DNA of 64,000 nt from Desulfobacter vibrioformis DSM 8776 (GCF_000745975.1 NZ_JQKJ01000011.1:62001-126000); one strand, 5' to 3'. Positions 35,268 to 44,445 are shown, numbered from the stretch's first letter. The notes: generated from the letters alone by a model not told the origin. Program-made: numbers and translations.

Positions 35268-36209
35268 TCAGGCATGGCTGGCGGAAACAAGGCGGGCATC
35301 TGCCGCTGCACGATTCATAAAGGCCGGGCGGCGTTCCGTCACCCTTGCGTAAAGCTGTTCATACTGCTTTATAATAGGTGCCAGGGTCGGGGTTTTGAAA
35401 TAATTGCTCCCCGGAAGAATATCTGTTTTGTAAAACAGCCTGCCGGTCCGGGTATTGACCTTGTTTACCCCGTTAACGGACTGGACAAGGCTTGCCAGTT
35501 TTTTCCCGTACCTGGAAAACATCAGTACGGGTTTGTGGACAACAAGATTCACCTGGTCATGCCGTGCGGCCACGGAAACGGGGTGGCCCTTTTCCGCCAT
35601 AAGGCGTGAGACATCAGCGGCCAGGGCAAACTCCTGGGGCGTCATCTCCTCTTTTTTATTTAATGCTGCATTGGAGATCAGTTCAATCAGATCGCTTTGT
35701 CCGGTGGTGGTCACATTAACAACGCCGTCGCAATCCATTGGTCTGCGGCTTTCAGCCGAACGCAGGTAAAGGGACCAGCGTAAAAACGCTTCGTCGCTGC
35801 TATCCAGCTTCGTTTTTGTGTTAATACCTGCGTCATTGTCAGTTTCGCGCTGTATCTTCCGGTTTCTGAAACTTTTTGGCGCTGTGACCAGAATGTGAAG
35901 CCCCAGTTCAGAAGGTATCAATTTGCCCAGAAATCCACTGACAACAACAGGACCCTGTTTGATTTTATCAGCCAGAACAGATTTTACCGCTGCAATACAC
36001 CTGGCTTTAGCCGGGGTATACCGGTCTGCAAAAGGCGGATCTTTAAAAATACTGTTTTCAATGCTGCTTTTTTTCAAATTGTACATTTGGGCTGCCGTAT
36101 CAATGATGTCCTGGTCGTATAATACTTTACATCCCAGTATGTCTGCCGCCTTTTGCGCCAGTTGCGCTTTGCCTGTGTACGCTCTTCCAAAAAATGTGAT
36201 GACACTCAT
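35268..36209 (-). CDS. Cytidylate-kinase-like family protein with C-terminal BON-like region
   Basis: A 313-residue protein of the cytidylate-kinase-like (AAA, P-loop) family. The P-loop FFGRAYTGKAQLA is degenerate against the usual Gly-x-x-Gly-x-Gly-Lys-Ser, with Ala after the Lys. Residues 40-190 keep the DQDII and VVVSGFLGK pattern of the family. Residues about 205-265 (SRLMAEKGHPVSVAARHD, then VQSVNGVNKVNTRTG) look like a BON-type phospholipid-binding or sensor repeat. The role is unknown; such proteins may be nucleotide kinases or stress-related regulators in deltaproteobacteria. The strong ribosome site AAGGAGG precedes the ATG at 36209. Confidence 0.72.
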   Translation of the reverse strand: MSVITFFGRAYTGKAQLAQKAADILGCKVLYDQDIIDTAAQMYNLKKSSIENSIFKDPPFADRYTPAKARCIAAVKSVLADKIKQGPVVVSGFLGKLIPSELGLHILVTAPKSFRNRKIQRETDNDAGINTKTKLDSSDEAFLRWSLYLRSAESRRPMDCDGVVNVTTTGQSDLIELISNAALNKKEEMTPQEFALAADVSRLMAEKGHPVSVAARHDQVNLVVHKPVLMFSRYGKKLASLVQSVNGVNKVNTRTGRLFYKTDILPGSNYFKTPTLAPIIKQYEQLYARVTERRPAFMNRAAADARLVSASHA

Positions 36210-36223
36210 GCCTGCCTCCTTGT

Positions 36224-36254
36224 TAAATAAAGACTAATAAAGATTAATAAAAAC
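36224..36254 (-). repeat. 10-bp phased AT-rich tandem repeat in a 5' leader
   Basis: Three near-identical units of the form TAATAAAGAY (36224-36234, 36235-36244, 36245-36254, plus strand) lie directly upstream of the cytidylate-kinase-like ribosome site. The 10-bp phase suggests a curved UP-like element or a translational enhancer rather than coding DNA. Confidence 0.5.
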
Positions 36255-36633
36255 TAAAGCAACTATTGTACCGAAAATATAGATCAACATAAGTGCTTTA
36301 ATTTAAATGAAATAATTTCGTTTCCAGTCGTTTGGTATTGTTTTTATGAAAAGTTGCATTCTGCAACAAACCCCATGGTTAAATTATAATTTGCTATAAA
36401 TTCAGATAGATTGCCCTGTGTTTCATATTTGAATGCCGGATTGAATTTTGCAACATTTCGGCGTGAATTTTGGCTGGTCAGACCGCGTCCATTTTAAAGG
36501 CATTTGTGTTTTGGAAGAAACATGTTAATATCCGATCCCAAATTGAATTCAAAGGGTACCGGGAATCCGGACCGTAAATCTCAACGGGTCCAGTTAACCG
36601 GCAACATAAAAAGTAAAATTCAGGATACACCAA
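36255..36633. promoter_or_regulatory. Divergent AT-rich region with a TGCAAC palindrome
   Basis: No gene is seen in the about 420 bases between the divergent cytidylate-kinase-like and PPIase genes. A perfect inverted repeat GTTGCA-TTC-TGCAAC lies at 36353-36367, and a further half site TGCAAC at 36449-36454. These are candidate operator sites for an unknown dimeric regulator. Confidence 0.4.
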
Positions 36634-37719
36634 ATGAAATATAATACTGACACGGCCCGGCTAAACCATGGCTCCTTTTTCTGCCTGTGCACTCAAATCT
36701 GTGCTAAAATATTCAGATTTGTCCTGGTCTGGGGGATTCTTTTTTCTTTGACCATGATCCCTCCCGGTGCCATGGCCCAAGGCGAGGCTGATCTTGCAGA
36801 CGGTCTGTATGCAAAAATGAATACGGATAAAGGGACTATTCTTCTCCGGCTTTATTACAAACAGGCCCCGTTGACTGTTACCAATTTTGCCGGGCTTGCT
36901 TTAGGCAAAATGGATACGGATGTTAAAAAGGGCGAAAAATTTTACAATGGACTGACATTTCACCGGGTGATCCCGGATTTCATGATCCAGGGCGGGGATC
37001 CCGAAGGCACGGGCCGGGGCGGGCCGGGATACCAGTTCCAGGACGAATTCAGCCCTGAATTAAAACATGATAGCCCCGGTATTTTGTCCATGGCCAATGC
37101 CGGCCCAGGCACCAATGGCAGCCAGTTTTTCATTACCCACAAAGCCACCCCCTGGCTGGACGGCAAACACACCGTGTTCGGTAAGGTCGTCAGGGGCATG
37201 GCGGTGGTCAATGCCATTCAAAAAGGGGATAAAATTAAGACTGTTGAGATCCTGGCAATAGGGGATGAGGCCAAGGCTTTCAGAACAGACCAGGCTGGAT
37301 TTGATGCCATGATTACAAACAGGCATGCAAAAGATATGGAAGCGTTTAAAGAACAGATGCATGAAAAATATCCCGATGCCGTGGAAACCGAATCCGGTCT
37401 GATGTATGTAACGGTAAAAGAAGGAACCGGCCCTGCCGTTACCTCCGGTGCCACGGTGCAGGTGCATTATACAGGGCGGTTCACCAACGGCAAAAAATTT
37501 GATTCCTCCAGGGACCGGGGCAAACCCATTGAATTCGTCCTTGGCAAGGGGCAAGTGATCAAAGGCTGGGATATCGGGATTGAAGGCATGAAAAAAGGCG
37601 AAGCCCGGCAACTTCTGATTCCTTATTCCCTGGCATATGGGGAGAAGGGGTATCCTGGTGTGATCCCCCCTAAGTCCACCCTGATATTTGACGTAGAACT
37701 GGTAGGCGTCCAACAGTAA
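36634..37719 (+). CDS. Secreted dual peptidyl-prolyl isomerase: cyclophilin fused to FKBP
   Basis: A 361-residue periplasmic foldase. A signal sequence covers residues 1-48, with a long basic n-region and cleavage near GAMAQ. Residues 57-215 are a cyclophilin domain with the catalytic [15 protein letters not shown] and NGSQFFIT motifs. A charged linker (215-250) leads to an FKBP domain (255-361) with [34 protein letters not shown] and [12 protein letters not shown]. Both isomerase domains look intact. Fusions of the two unrelated immunophilin types are known but uncommon in bacteria (CYN-FKBP order). It is monocistronic and converges on mtgA with an 17-base gap. Confidence 0.92.
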   Translation: MKYNTDTARLNHGSFFCLCTQICAKIFRFVLVWGILFSLTMIPPGAMAQGEADLADGLYAKMNTDKGTILLRLYYKQAPLTVTNFAGLALGKMDTDVKKGEKFYNGLTFHRVIPDFMIQGGDPEGTGRGGPGYQFQDEFSPELKHDSPGILSMANAGPGTNGSQFFITHKATPWLDGKHTVFGKVVRGMAVVNAIQKGDKIKTVEILAIGDEAKAFRTDQAGFDAMITNRHAKDMEAFKEQMHEKYPDAVETESGLMYVTVKEGTGPAVTSGATVQVHYTGRFTNGKKFDSSRDRGKPIEFVLGKGQVIKGWDIGIEGMKKGEARQLLIPYSLAYGEKGYPGVIPPKSTLIFDVELVGVQQ

Positions 37720-37736
37720 ATAATCGGGGCACCCAG

Positions 37737-38444
37737 TTATTCTTTCAGCACCGGCATGTTTTTCATTTGTTTTAAGATGCGGCGTTGGCGCTGCCGGACA
37801 TGGGGGCCGGGGGTGACCGCAGACCATTTATGGGGGCTTGGCAAAATGGCGGCCAGGAGAGCGGCCTGTTCAGCCGTTAACTCTTTGGTATCGCAGGAAA
37901 AATAGGCCCTGGCCGCAGCCTGGGCCCCCACATTGGCCCTTCCCCAGTCCACGGTGTTAAGATACATCTCCAGAATTCTTTTTTTATTCCAGAGCAGTTC
38001 AATCATGACCGTGTACCAGGCTTCGGCAAGTTTTCTGACCAATGTTCGGCTCGAGGGAAGAAACAGGGAGCGGGCCGTCTGCATGGTGATGGTGGAAGCC
38101 CCCCGAAATCCTTTGCAGGTTATGATGTCCCCAAGGGCATTTTTTATTTCCCTGAAATCAAATCCATGGTGGCACATGAAACGCTGGTCTTCGGAGGCCA
38201 GCACTGCCTGCCGGAGATACGGCGAGATCTGCCCAAGGTCTTTCCATTCATAGGACCTGGGTTTGAACGGCATCTTTTTGCGGGCAGCAATGGCCTTTTC
38301 ATATACCATATTGACCGTGAAAGGCGGATTGAAAAACCTGAAAGCGAGGACCTGGAGAAAGGTGGCTGCCACCACGGCAACCACCAGTCCGGCAATGGCT
38401 TTTCTTATCCGGACCATTAAATTTTTTTTCAGATTTTTATTCAT
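37737..38444 (-). CDS. mtgA: Monofunctional biosynthetic peptidoglycan transglycosylase
   Basis: A 235-residue inner-membrane GT51 glycosyltransferase that polymerises lipid II into glycan strands. One N-terminal membrane helix (residues 12-35) is followed by the GT51 motifs: ASEDQRFMCHHGFD with catalytic Glu, GASTITMQTARSLFL, RKLAEAWYTVMIE and KKRILEMYLN. The start at 38444 puts the helix right after a short basic segment; an in-frame ATG at 38561 would add 39 residues with no support. No penicillin-binding transpeptidase domain follows. Monocistronic. Confidence 0.92.
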   Translation of the reverse strand: MNKNLKKNLMVRIRKAIAGLVVAVVAATFLQVLAFRFFNPPFTVNMVYEKAIAARKKMPFKPRSYEWKDLGQISPYLRQAVLASEDQRFMCHHGFDFREIKNALGDIITCKGFRGASTITMQTARSLFLPSSRTLVRKLAEAWYTVMIELLWNKKRILEMYLNTVDWGRANVGAQAAARAYFSCDTKELTAEQAALLAAILPSPHKWSAVTPGPHVRQRQRRILKQMKNMPVLKE

Positions 38445-38765
38445 TATATAAACTATGGTTCGCATAAAATATAACATCAAGTTGTTACAAAAAAAAACTT
38501 GATAGTCGAGTAAAAAAGGCGTAAGTCTGACAAACAGGCCATGAAAATCATAGAGAATCAAATTTTCCGAATCAAGAGCATTCCACGTACGATGAGATAA
38601 ATCGGCTGTGCGAGCTTATATCTGGCATCAAAAAAAACGAACAAAGGCCGTTAGAATAATTTGATTAGCCCCGACGAGGCGTGCCTGACGTAAACGCCTC
38701 TTTCAGATGGGACCTGGGGCCCCCCGCTCTTCGGGTGGAATTCTCACTTGCCCGATTGGATCGAG
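38445..38765 (+). promoter_or_regulatory. Upstream region of the exopolysaccharide run, with a possible structured leader
   Basis: A region of about 320 bases between mtgA and the hybrid kinase. Nested inverted repeats lie at its right end: an outer GCCCC (38668-38672) / GGGGC (38716-38720) enclosing GAGGCGT (38676-38682) / ACGCCTC (38694-38700). The inner hairpin is followed only by TTTC. This could form a folded 5' leader of the long operon, or an attenuator. I could not match it to a known riboswitch class. The left part is AT-rich and likely holds the promoters. Confidence 0.35.
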
Positions 38766-41024
38766 ATGGCAAAACGAGCAGATAAATTAAAAAATAGATG
38801 TCAAGAGGTGGCAATTGTTTTTATCCTCATTTCCCTGGTCTTTATAGGGGGATTGGGTACTTCCCTGTACGGATTTTATCGTTATGAATCTCATATACAG
38901 TTCGGGATAATGTCACAGGATCTTAAGACGACTGTTAATCTTCATCGGAAGATTGCCGACAGCACCTTGAAAGATGTAGCTACAGATCTGATTTTGCTTT
39001 ATAGAGATAGCCGGATACCTGATTTTCTTCTTAATCCTTTAGGCCCCCAGCGTTCGGCTTTGATCCGGTATTTTTTAGATATGGCAGATGTCAAAGGCCG
39101 CTATGATCAGATTCGCATCCTATCGACTGAGGGGCAGGAGTTGATCAGGGTGGACTACAATAACGGTCGGCCCCAGGAAGTCACACGATCCCAGTTACAG
39201 CAAAAATCCAACCGGTATTATATAACCGATTCATTGTGTCTGGCACCCGGCCAGATTTATGTATCTCCCTTGGATTTGAATATTGAACACGAAGAGATTG
39301 AGTTCCCTTTTAAACCCGTGTTGCGCATAGGAACGCCGTTGCTTGACGCCCATAAAACAAAAAAAGGGGTTTTAATACTTAACTATCTGGCCAATGAGCT
39401 CTTTACTCATTTAAAACAAGCATCCCAAGGCAATTTAGGAAGTTTATATATGCTTAACAAGCAAGGTGATAGCCTAATGGGGCCCGATCCAGGTGGATTG
39501 TGGGGATTTATGCTTCCTCAAAATAAAACCAATAGCTTTAATCAACGTTATGCCGAAGCGTGGCAGCAAATTCGGAATAATGAAAAGGGCTTCTTTCAAA
39601 CCGCCCAAGGCTTATTTGCTTTTGATACGTTTTATTTCCAGTTACCTACTCAGGTAAGCCATAAAAACGTCCCCTCGTGGAAGTTGGTGGACGTTATTTC
39701 CATACCGGTGTTTCAAAAATCAATGGATCGGCTAAAAAAAAACATCCTGTTCCTGTTTTTGATACTGTCTTTTATTCTGCTTTGTGTTAGTTGGATGGTG
39801 GCAGACATTGTAGTCGCGCGGCGAATGGCCCAGCGGTCGTTACTTATATCCAAGGCCAACGCCGAGTCTGCCAATAAGGCTAAAAGCCAATTTGTAGCCA
39901 GCATAAGCCACGAGATCCGAACACCCATGAATGCGATTATCGGGATGGCTGACCTTTTAGGTGAAACGGTTCTGGATGCTAAACAAACCAAGTATGTGAA
40001 GGTCTTTAAATCGGCCGGAGAAACGCTTTTAAGGCTTATCAACGATATTCTGGATATGTCCAAGGTTGAAGCCGGTTATCTGGAGATTGAACATATCGAC
40101 TTTGATCTTGACGTGATCCTTACGCATATTCAGGATGTTTTTGCCCACAGGATTAAAGAAAAATCCCTGGGATTTGAGATTCATAAAAATTTTGAAATTC
40201 CAAAAAGACTTATGGGCGATCCTTCCCGCATTGAGCAGATTTTGTTCAACTTGGTCGGTAATGCGGTCAAATTCACGAACACGGGTAGCATCCGCTTAGA
40301 TGTAACTGTACTAACGCCGGGCAGCGAAGATACAGAGAAATCAAGCCTTCTTTTTTCAGTGGCTGACACGGGGATCGGAATCCCTCCTGATAAACTGGAG
40401 ATGATTTTTGACCGATTTGTTCAGACAGATGCAACGGTCACACGTAAATACGGGGGGACCGGCCTTGGATTGACCATCTCAAAAATGCTTGTCACCTTAA
40501 TGGGTGGCCGCATATGGGTTGAAAGCACACTTGGTGAAAAGACGACCTTTTACTTTACAATACCTTTGGTCACAGCAGACCAGCCCCCCAAAAAAGCCGA
40601 TGAAGCGGCAAATGATGTGCTGGATATTAAGGATATGCCGGCCGTCAGGATTTTGCTGGTCGAAGATTCACCGGAGAACCGCATGCTGATCCAGGCGTTT
40701 CTTAAACAGATGCCTTACGATATAGACATTGCCGAAAACGGCTGGATTGCCGTAGAAAAATATATATCCCAAAATTATGACCTCTTGTTGATGGATATGG
40801 AAATGCCTGTGATGGATGGGTATACTGCCACTGCAAACATAAGGGCCTGGGAAAAGGAACATGGGAAAAAAAGGACCCCGATTATAGCTTTGACAGCCCA
40901 TGCCATGGCAGAGCATAAAAAGAAAAGCCTTGACGCGGGGTGCAGCGCCTATTTGAGCAAACCCGTCAAAAAACAAATACTCTTGGAAACTATTCAAAAT
41001 CAAATACAAGACCGGCTGAAGTAG
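38766..41024 (+). CDS. Hybrid sensor histidine kinase with receiver domain, head of the polysaccharide control cascade
   Basis: A 752-residue membrane kinase. TM1 is at about 15-37, a periplasmic Cache-like sensor at 40-320 and TM2 near 325-348. HisKA has the phosphorylated His382 in ASISHEIRTP; the ATPase domain has NAVKFT, ADTGIGIPP and GGTGLGLTI; a C-terminal receiver has Asp677 in LLMDMEMP and Lys in SKPVKK. I prefer the ATG at 38766 (GGA 6 bases upstream) to an in-frame TTG at 38748. The gene heads a co-directional series: HPt, receiver-PP2C, RsbW-like and STAS genes follow. The domain set fits a His-Asp-His-Asp phosphorelay ending on the receiver of the PP2C phosphatase (inference). Confidence 0.9.
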   Translation: MAKRADKLKNRCQEVAIVFILISLVFIGGLGTSLYGFYRYESHIQFGIMSQDLKTTVNLHRKIADSTLKDVATDLILLYRDSRIPDFLLNPLGPQRSALIRYFLDMADVKGRYDQIRILSTEGQELIRVDYNNGRPQEVTRSQLQQKSNRYYITDSLCLAPGQIYVSPLDLNIEHEEIEFPFKPVLRIGTPLLDAHKTKKGVLILNYLANELFTHLKQASQGNLGSLYMLNKQGDSLMGPDPGGLWGFMLPQNKTNSFNQRYAEAWQQIRNNEKGFFQTAQGLFAFDTFYFQLPTQVSHKNVPSWKLVDVISIPVFQKSMDRLKKNILFLFLILSFILLCVSWMVADIVVARRMAQRSLLISKANAESANKAKSQFVASISHEIRTPMNAIIGMADLLGETVLDAKQTKYVKVFKSAGETLLRLINDILDMSKVEAGYLEIEHIDFDLDVILTHIQDVFAHRIKEKSLGFEIHKNFEIPKRLMGDPSRIEQILFNLVGNAVKFTNTGSIRLDVTVLTPGSEDTEKSSLLFSVADTGIGIPPDKLEMIFDRFVQTDATVTRKYGGTGLGLTISKMLVTLMGGRIWVESTLGEKTTFYFTIPLVTADQPPKKADEAANDVLDIKDMPAVRILLVEDSPENRMLIQAFLKQMPYDIDIAENGWIAVEKYISQNYDLLLMDMEMPVMDGYTATANIRAWEKEHGKKRTPIIALTAHAMAEHKKKSLDAGCSAYLSKPVKKQILLETIQNQIQDRLK

Positions 41025-41090
41025 TTTCTAAAAAAACTGAAAAAACCGGCGCGTTGCCGGATTCTTCATTTGAAAAACAAGGAAGGTAAA

Positions 41091-41396
41091 TTGGAATCAA
41101 AAAAAAATATTGTATACGCAGATCCCGATATCAGCGACCTGATCCCCGGCTTTCTCGAGAACAGGCAAAAAGAGATCCAGACCATCAGTGAGGCACTTAT
41201 TAGAAAAGAGTATGAGACCATTCGTATCATTGGCCACAGCATGAAAGGATATGGGGCCGGATATGGGTTTGATGAGATTTCAGACATCGGAGCAGCCATG
41301 GAAAAAGCGGCTGAGAAAGCGGATACACAGGGCATTCAACAAGAATTCATCAGACTTGAAACGTATTTAAAAAATGTTCAAGTTGTCTACAAATAG
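41091..41396 (+). CDS. Stand-alone HPt phosphotransfer protein
   Basis: A 101-residue four-helix-bundle HPt protein. The phosphorylated His lies in IIGHSMKGYGAGYGFDEIS, which matches the HPt consensus (His-x-x-Lys-Gly-x-x). It probably passes phosphate from the hybrid kinase receiver to the receiver of the PP2C protein two genes on. I chose the TTG at 41091 because GGAAGG ends 4 bases upstream; an in-frame TTG at 41070 would add seven residues. A small hairpin CCGGC/GCCGG lies at 41046-41060, between kinase and HPt genes. Confidence 0.82.
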   Translation: MESKKNIVYADPDISDLIPGFLENRQKEIQTISEALIRKEYETIRIIGHSMKGYGAGYGFDEISDIGAAMEKAAEKADTQGIQQEFIRLETYLKNVQVVYK

Positions 41397-41584
41397 CCGG
41401 ACACTGCCGGGCGTCTTTGGTCCGAAATTGGTAAAAACATGCATTGGATTTGGCGTTGTCTTGAAGGAAAAGCTGCTTTGTGATACATAAAAAAGTCAAA
41501 TAAATCGGTTCTGTTCTCACTCATTATCGCAGTAGCAAATAACCCAAAAGGCGCAGCAACAGGGTCAAAAAAGATTGGATCAGC

Positions 41585-42793
41585 ATGAATGGAAACAAGA
41601 TGTCGGAAACGATACTCGTTGTGGATGATATGGTGGATAACCGCAATCTGTTGCGGGTTATCCTGAAAAAGCAAGGGTACGAGATTGTGGAATCGGCAGA
41701 CGGGGAAGCAGCCATCGCCACCTGCATGCAAACACTGCCGGACCTGGTTCTTCTGGATATCGTGATGCCCAAGAAAAACGGATATGAGGTCTGTGACGAA
41801 CTTAAAGATAATGAGACAACCCGGGATATTCCGGTTATCTTTTTGTCTGCCAGGAACGAAGCGGCAGACAAGATCCGGGGACTGGAACTGGGGGCTGTGG
41901 ACTATATCACCAAGCCGTTTGACAAAGGCGAAGTGATCGCCCGGGTCAAGACCCAGCTCCAGATTTACAAACTGACCCGGTCTCTTGTGGCGGCGAACCG
42001 GCAACTGACTGAGAACCAGAAAAAAATCGAAGAAGACCTTAAAGCGGCGGGCCATATCCAGAAAAGCCTGATTCCATCGGATGCCCCCAAAACCCGGAAT
42101 TTTAATTTTGCCTGGTGTTTTGTTCCCTGCGAGCATATCGGCGGCGATATTTTCAACTTCCACCATCTGGATGAAAACCATTTGTCGGTTTATATCCTTG
42201 ATGTCAGCGGCCACGGGGTACCGTCGGCCATGGTTACCGTATCAGTCCACCAGCGGCTGCAGCCGGGAATCGGCGGGCTCACCAAACAGATCACCGACAC
42301 CCCGCCCTATTACACCATCGTACCGCCATCAAAAGTGCTTGATCAACTGGACCATGAATATCCCATGGAGCGTTTTGATAAGCATTTCACCATGGCCTAC
42401 CTGATTCTAAATACGCAGACCGGGGCCATCCGGTATACCAGTGCCGCCCATCCGATGCCCGTGCTGGTGCGTGCCTCGGGGGAAATCGAACTGCTCGACA
42501 TGGGAGGATCCATTGTCGGCCTTGGGGGGATTATTCCCTTTGAAGAAGGCGAAATCACGATGCACAAAGGCGACCGGCTTTACCTGTATACCGACGGGAT
42601 TGTAGAATTTTTTAACGAGGCCGGCGAAGCATATGGAGAAGATCGTTTTTACAGCAATCTGATGAAATACAATGGGGAGGCGCTTGAGCAAACTTGCCGG
42701 CAGATGGTGGAATCGTTGAATCATTTCGGAGGCGAACGTAAGGCACAAGACGACATTACCCTGGTGGCCATTGAATGTTGTCAAACAGTATAG
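41585..42793 (+). CDS. Receiver-PP2C (RsbU/SpoIIE-type) serine phosphatase
   Basis: A 402-residue response regulator with phosphatase output. The receiver (8-125) has acidic residues near 14-15, the phosphoacceptor Asp58 (LLDIVMP) and Lys in TKPFD. A coiled coil (130-160) connects it to a PPM/SpoIIE phosphatase domain with metal-binding Asp residues at 188 (GGD), 206 (LDVSGHG), 337 (YTDGI) and 390-391 (QDD). It should dephosphorylate serine-phosphorylated STAS proteins when its receiver is in the right state. It directly precedes the RsbW-like kinase and STAS genes. Similar sets are HmpUWV of filamentous cyanobacteria and SypE/SypA of Vibrio fischeri, both controlling polysaccharide (established). 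Confidence 0.92.
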   Translation: MNGNKMSETILVVDDMVDNRNLLRVILKKQGYEIVESADGEAAIATCMQTLPDLVLLDIVMPKKNGYEVCDELKDNETTRDIPVIFLSARNEAADKIRGLELGAVDYITKPFDKGEVIARVKTQLQIYKLTRSLVAANRQLTENQKKIEEDLKAAGHIQKSLIPSDAPKTRNFNFAWCFVPCEHIGGDIFNFHHLDENHLSVYILDVSGHGVPSAMVTVSVHQRLQPGIGGLTKQITDTPPYYTIVPPSKVLDQLDHEYPMERFDKHFTMAYLILNTQTGAIRYTSAAHPMPVLVRASGEIELLDMGGSIVGLGGIIPFEEGEITMHKGDRLYLYTDGIVEFFNEAGEAYGEDRFYSNLMKYNGEALEQTCRQMVESLNHFGGERKAQDDITLVAIECCQTV

Positions 42794-42835
42794 GGGAGGG
42801 GGGCGGCTGATTTTTCGCCTGAACGGATTTAACCC

Positions 42836-43279
42836 ATGGAATATCAAACCATTGCAATTACCATTGAAAGCCGGATCGAAAATATTTCCCTGGCGGGTAT
42901 GGTGATCAAAACGTTGTGCTCGGCTGCCAAGCTTTCCGAAATGGACGCCTATATGGTGGAAGTCTCGGCGGTAGAGGCCGTCACTAACAGTATCCAGCAT
43001 GCATACGCAAATGAGCCGGGGCATGATGTACAGATTGTTTTTTCTTTGGATGCTGGCGGAATTACCATCAAAATCTGCGACAGGGGGATCCCCCTTGATC
43101 CTCAGATACTGGAACAAAAAAAGATGTCGTCCCTGGAAGTGAATCCCGACGACATCGAGGGCATCCCCGAAGGAGGCCGGGGGCTTGCCATCATCAACGA
43201 AGTCATGGATCGTGTGGCATACACATCTGATCAGGGAAAAAACTGCATGATCATGGAAAAAAGGATTGAAAGCCCATAG
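42836..43279 (+). CDS. RsbW-like serine kinase / anti-STAS switch protein
   Basis: A 147-residue GHKL ATPase of the anti-sigma kinase type. The N box has Glu47 and Asn51 (VEAVTNSIQHAY), G1 has Asp82 and Gly84 (CDRGIP), and G2 is GGRGLAII at 113-120. Such proteins bind and phosphorylate STAS antagonists on serine. No sigma factor gene is in the window, so its second partner may be another STAS protein or an enzyme. The neighbouring glycosyltransferase with two STAS domains is a good candidate (inference). It lies 42 bases after the phosphatase gene and 36 before the STAS gene. Confidence 0.92.
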   Translation: MEYQTIAITIESRIENISLAGMVIKTLCSAAKLSEMDAYMVEVSAVEAVTNSIQHAYANEPGHDVQIVFSLDAGGITIKICDRGIPLDPQILEQKKMSSLEVNPDDIEGIPEGGRGLAIINEVMDRVAYTSDQGKNCMIMEKRIESP

Positions 43280-43315
43280 ACCAACAGCTTGTTCAGTGGA
43301 AAAGGAGAATTTACC

Positions 43316-43648
43316 ATGGAAATACGCAAAGAAACGATTCAGGACGTGGATGTGCTGGCATTGGAAGGCCGGCTGGATGCCTCGTTGGCAAAGCAATTAA
43401 AATCCCAAGTTCAGGATTTGATCGGTGCCGGCCGGATTAACATGGTCGTGGACCTGGAAGCGGTCGACTTTCTGGACAGTTCCGGGTTGGGCAGCCTGGT
43501 GGCCGCACTGCGATCCGTGAACAAACTTAACGGGGATATTAAACTTGCATCCCTCCAGGAACCGGTGCGCGTTATTATCGAACTGACCCGGCTGCACCGG
43601 GTTTTTGAAATCTTCGGCAATGCAGCGGAAGCCGTGGAAAGTTTCTGA
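43316..43648 (+). CDS. RsbV-like STAS anti-sigma factor antagonist
   Basis: A 110-residue single STAS-domain protein. The phosphorylation site Asp54-Ser55-Ser56-Gly57 lies in VDFLDSSGLGSLV, at the same place as Ser56 of Bacillus RsbV. The ATG at 43316 is preceded by AAGGAG; the frame is open 27 bases further upstream without support. It completes the set phosphatase-kinase-STAS. Dephosphorylated, it should bind the RsbW-like kinase and release that kinase's other partners. Confidence 0.92.
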   Translation: MEIRKETIQDVDVLALEGRLDASLAKQLKSQVQDLIGAGRINMVVDLEAVDFLDSSGLGSLVAALRSVNKLNGDIKLASLQEPVRVIIELTRLHRVFEIFGNAAEAVESF

Positions 43649-43695
43649 CGGGTGTTTGATGACGTCTCACCGGGTTGAATCAAGGAGACAAAAAG

Positions 43696-44445
43696 ATGGA
43701 ACCCAATCAAGAGAATAGGGCGCCCCACACCGATTTCTCACAAGAACTCTATCGTAAATATGCCCGGGGCGGTATCCGAATGGCCGGTCTGCGCGCCCGG
43801 TCCTATTTTTTCTTCAAGAAGTACAGCTGGATCGTGGTGGTTGAATCGACCTATTTTATCAAGCGGCTTTTCGATATCCTGGTATCGGCCATCCTGATGA
43901 TTGCCCTGGCGCCCCTGTTTTTGGTTACAGCACTGGCCATCTTCGTCGAGAATCCCGGGCCGATTTTTTACAACCAGGTTCGGGTCGGCAAATGGGGCAG
44001 AACCTTCACCATGGCCAAATTCAGGTCCATGGTCGTCGGAGCGGATAAGATGAAAGACGAGCTGCTGGATCAGGACGAATCCGGCGGCGTTATTTTTAAA
44101 ATGAAACACGATCCCAGGGTCACCCGGGTGGGCCGCATTATCCGCAAGCTATCCATTGATGAACTGCCGCAGCTATGGAACGTCTTCAAAGGGGATATGT
44201 CCCTGGTGGGTCCCCGGCCGCCGGTTCCCCGGGAAGTGGCCGAGTACGAATACTCGGACCGCAGAAGGCTTGATGCCATTCCCGGTATTACCTGCATTTG
44301 GCAGGTGAGCGGGCGAAGCGATATCAATTTCGAAGGACAGGTGAAGCTGGATGTCCGGTACATTGAGAACCAATCCTTCTGGGGCGATATAAAATTGCTG
44401 TTTAAAACGATTCCGGCGGTGCTGTTCGGAAAAGGAGCTTATTGA
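43696..44445 (+). CDS. Phosphoglycosyl transferase (bacterial sugar transferase, polyprenyl-P acceptor)
   Basis: A 249-residue monotopic transferase that starts repeat-unit synthesis by moving a sugar phosphate to undecaprenyl phosphate at the inner membrane. A hydrophobic re-entrant helix covers about residues 58-85 ([15 protein letters not shown]). The catalytic Asp155-Glu156 dyad is in [13 protein letters not shown], followed by [12 protein letters not shown] and [12 protein letters not shown]. It lacks the extra N-terminal helices of WbaP/WcaJ, so it is a small-type (PglC/PssY-like) enzyme. The ATG at 43696 has AAGGAG upstream; a TTG at 43675 is in frame but unsupported. Its stop overlaps the start of the next gene (TGATG). 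Confidence 0.92.
   Translation: MEPNQENRAPHTDFSQELYRKYARGGIRMAGLRARSYFFFKKYSWIVVVESTYFIKRLFDILVSAILMIALAPLFLVTALAIFVENPGPIFYNQVRVGKWGRTFTMAKFRSMVVGADKMKDELLDQDESGGVIFKMKHDPRVTRVGRIIRKLSIDELPQLWNVFKGDMSLVGPRPPVPREVAEYEYSDRRRLDAIPGITCIWQVSGRSDINFEGQVKLDVRYIENQSFWGDIKLLFKTIPAVLFGKGAY

Noticed and set aside
38641-38747. Possible integron attC or insertion-sequence end upstream of the hybrid kinase
   Set aside because: The core-site sequence does not fit the GTTRRRY consensus and no integrase, transposase or target duplication is present.
41387-42214. Minus-strand frame of 275 codons over the HPt-PP2C gap
   Set aside because: Mostly antisense to the receiver-PP2C gene; no ribosome site and no recognised domain.
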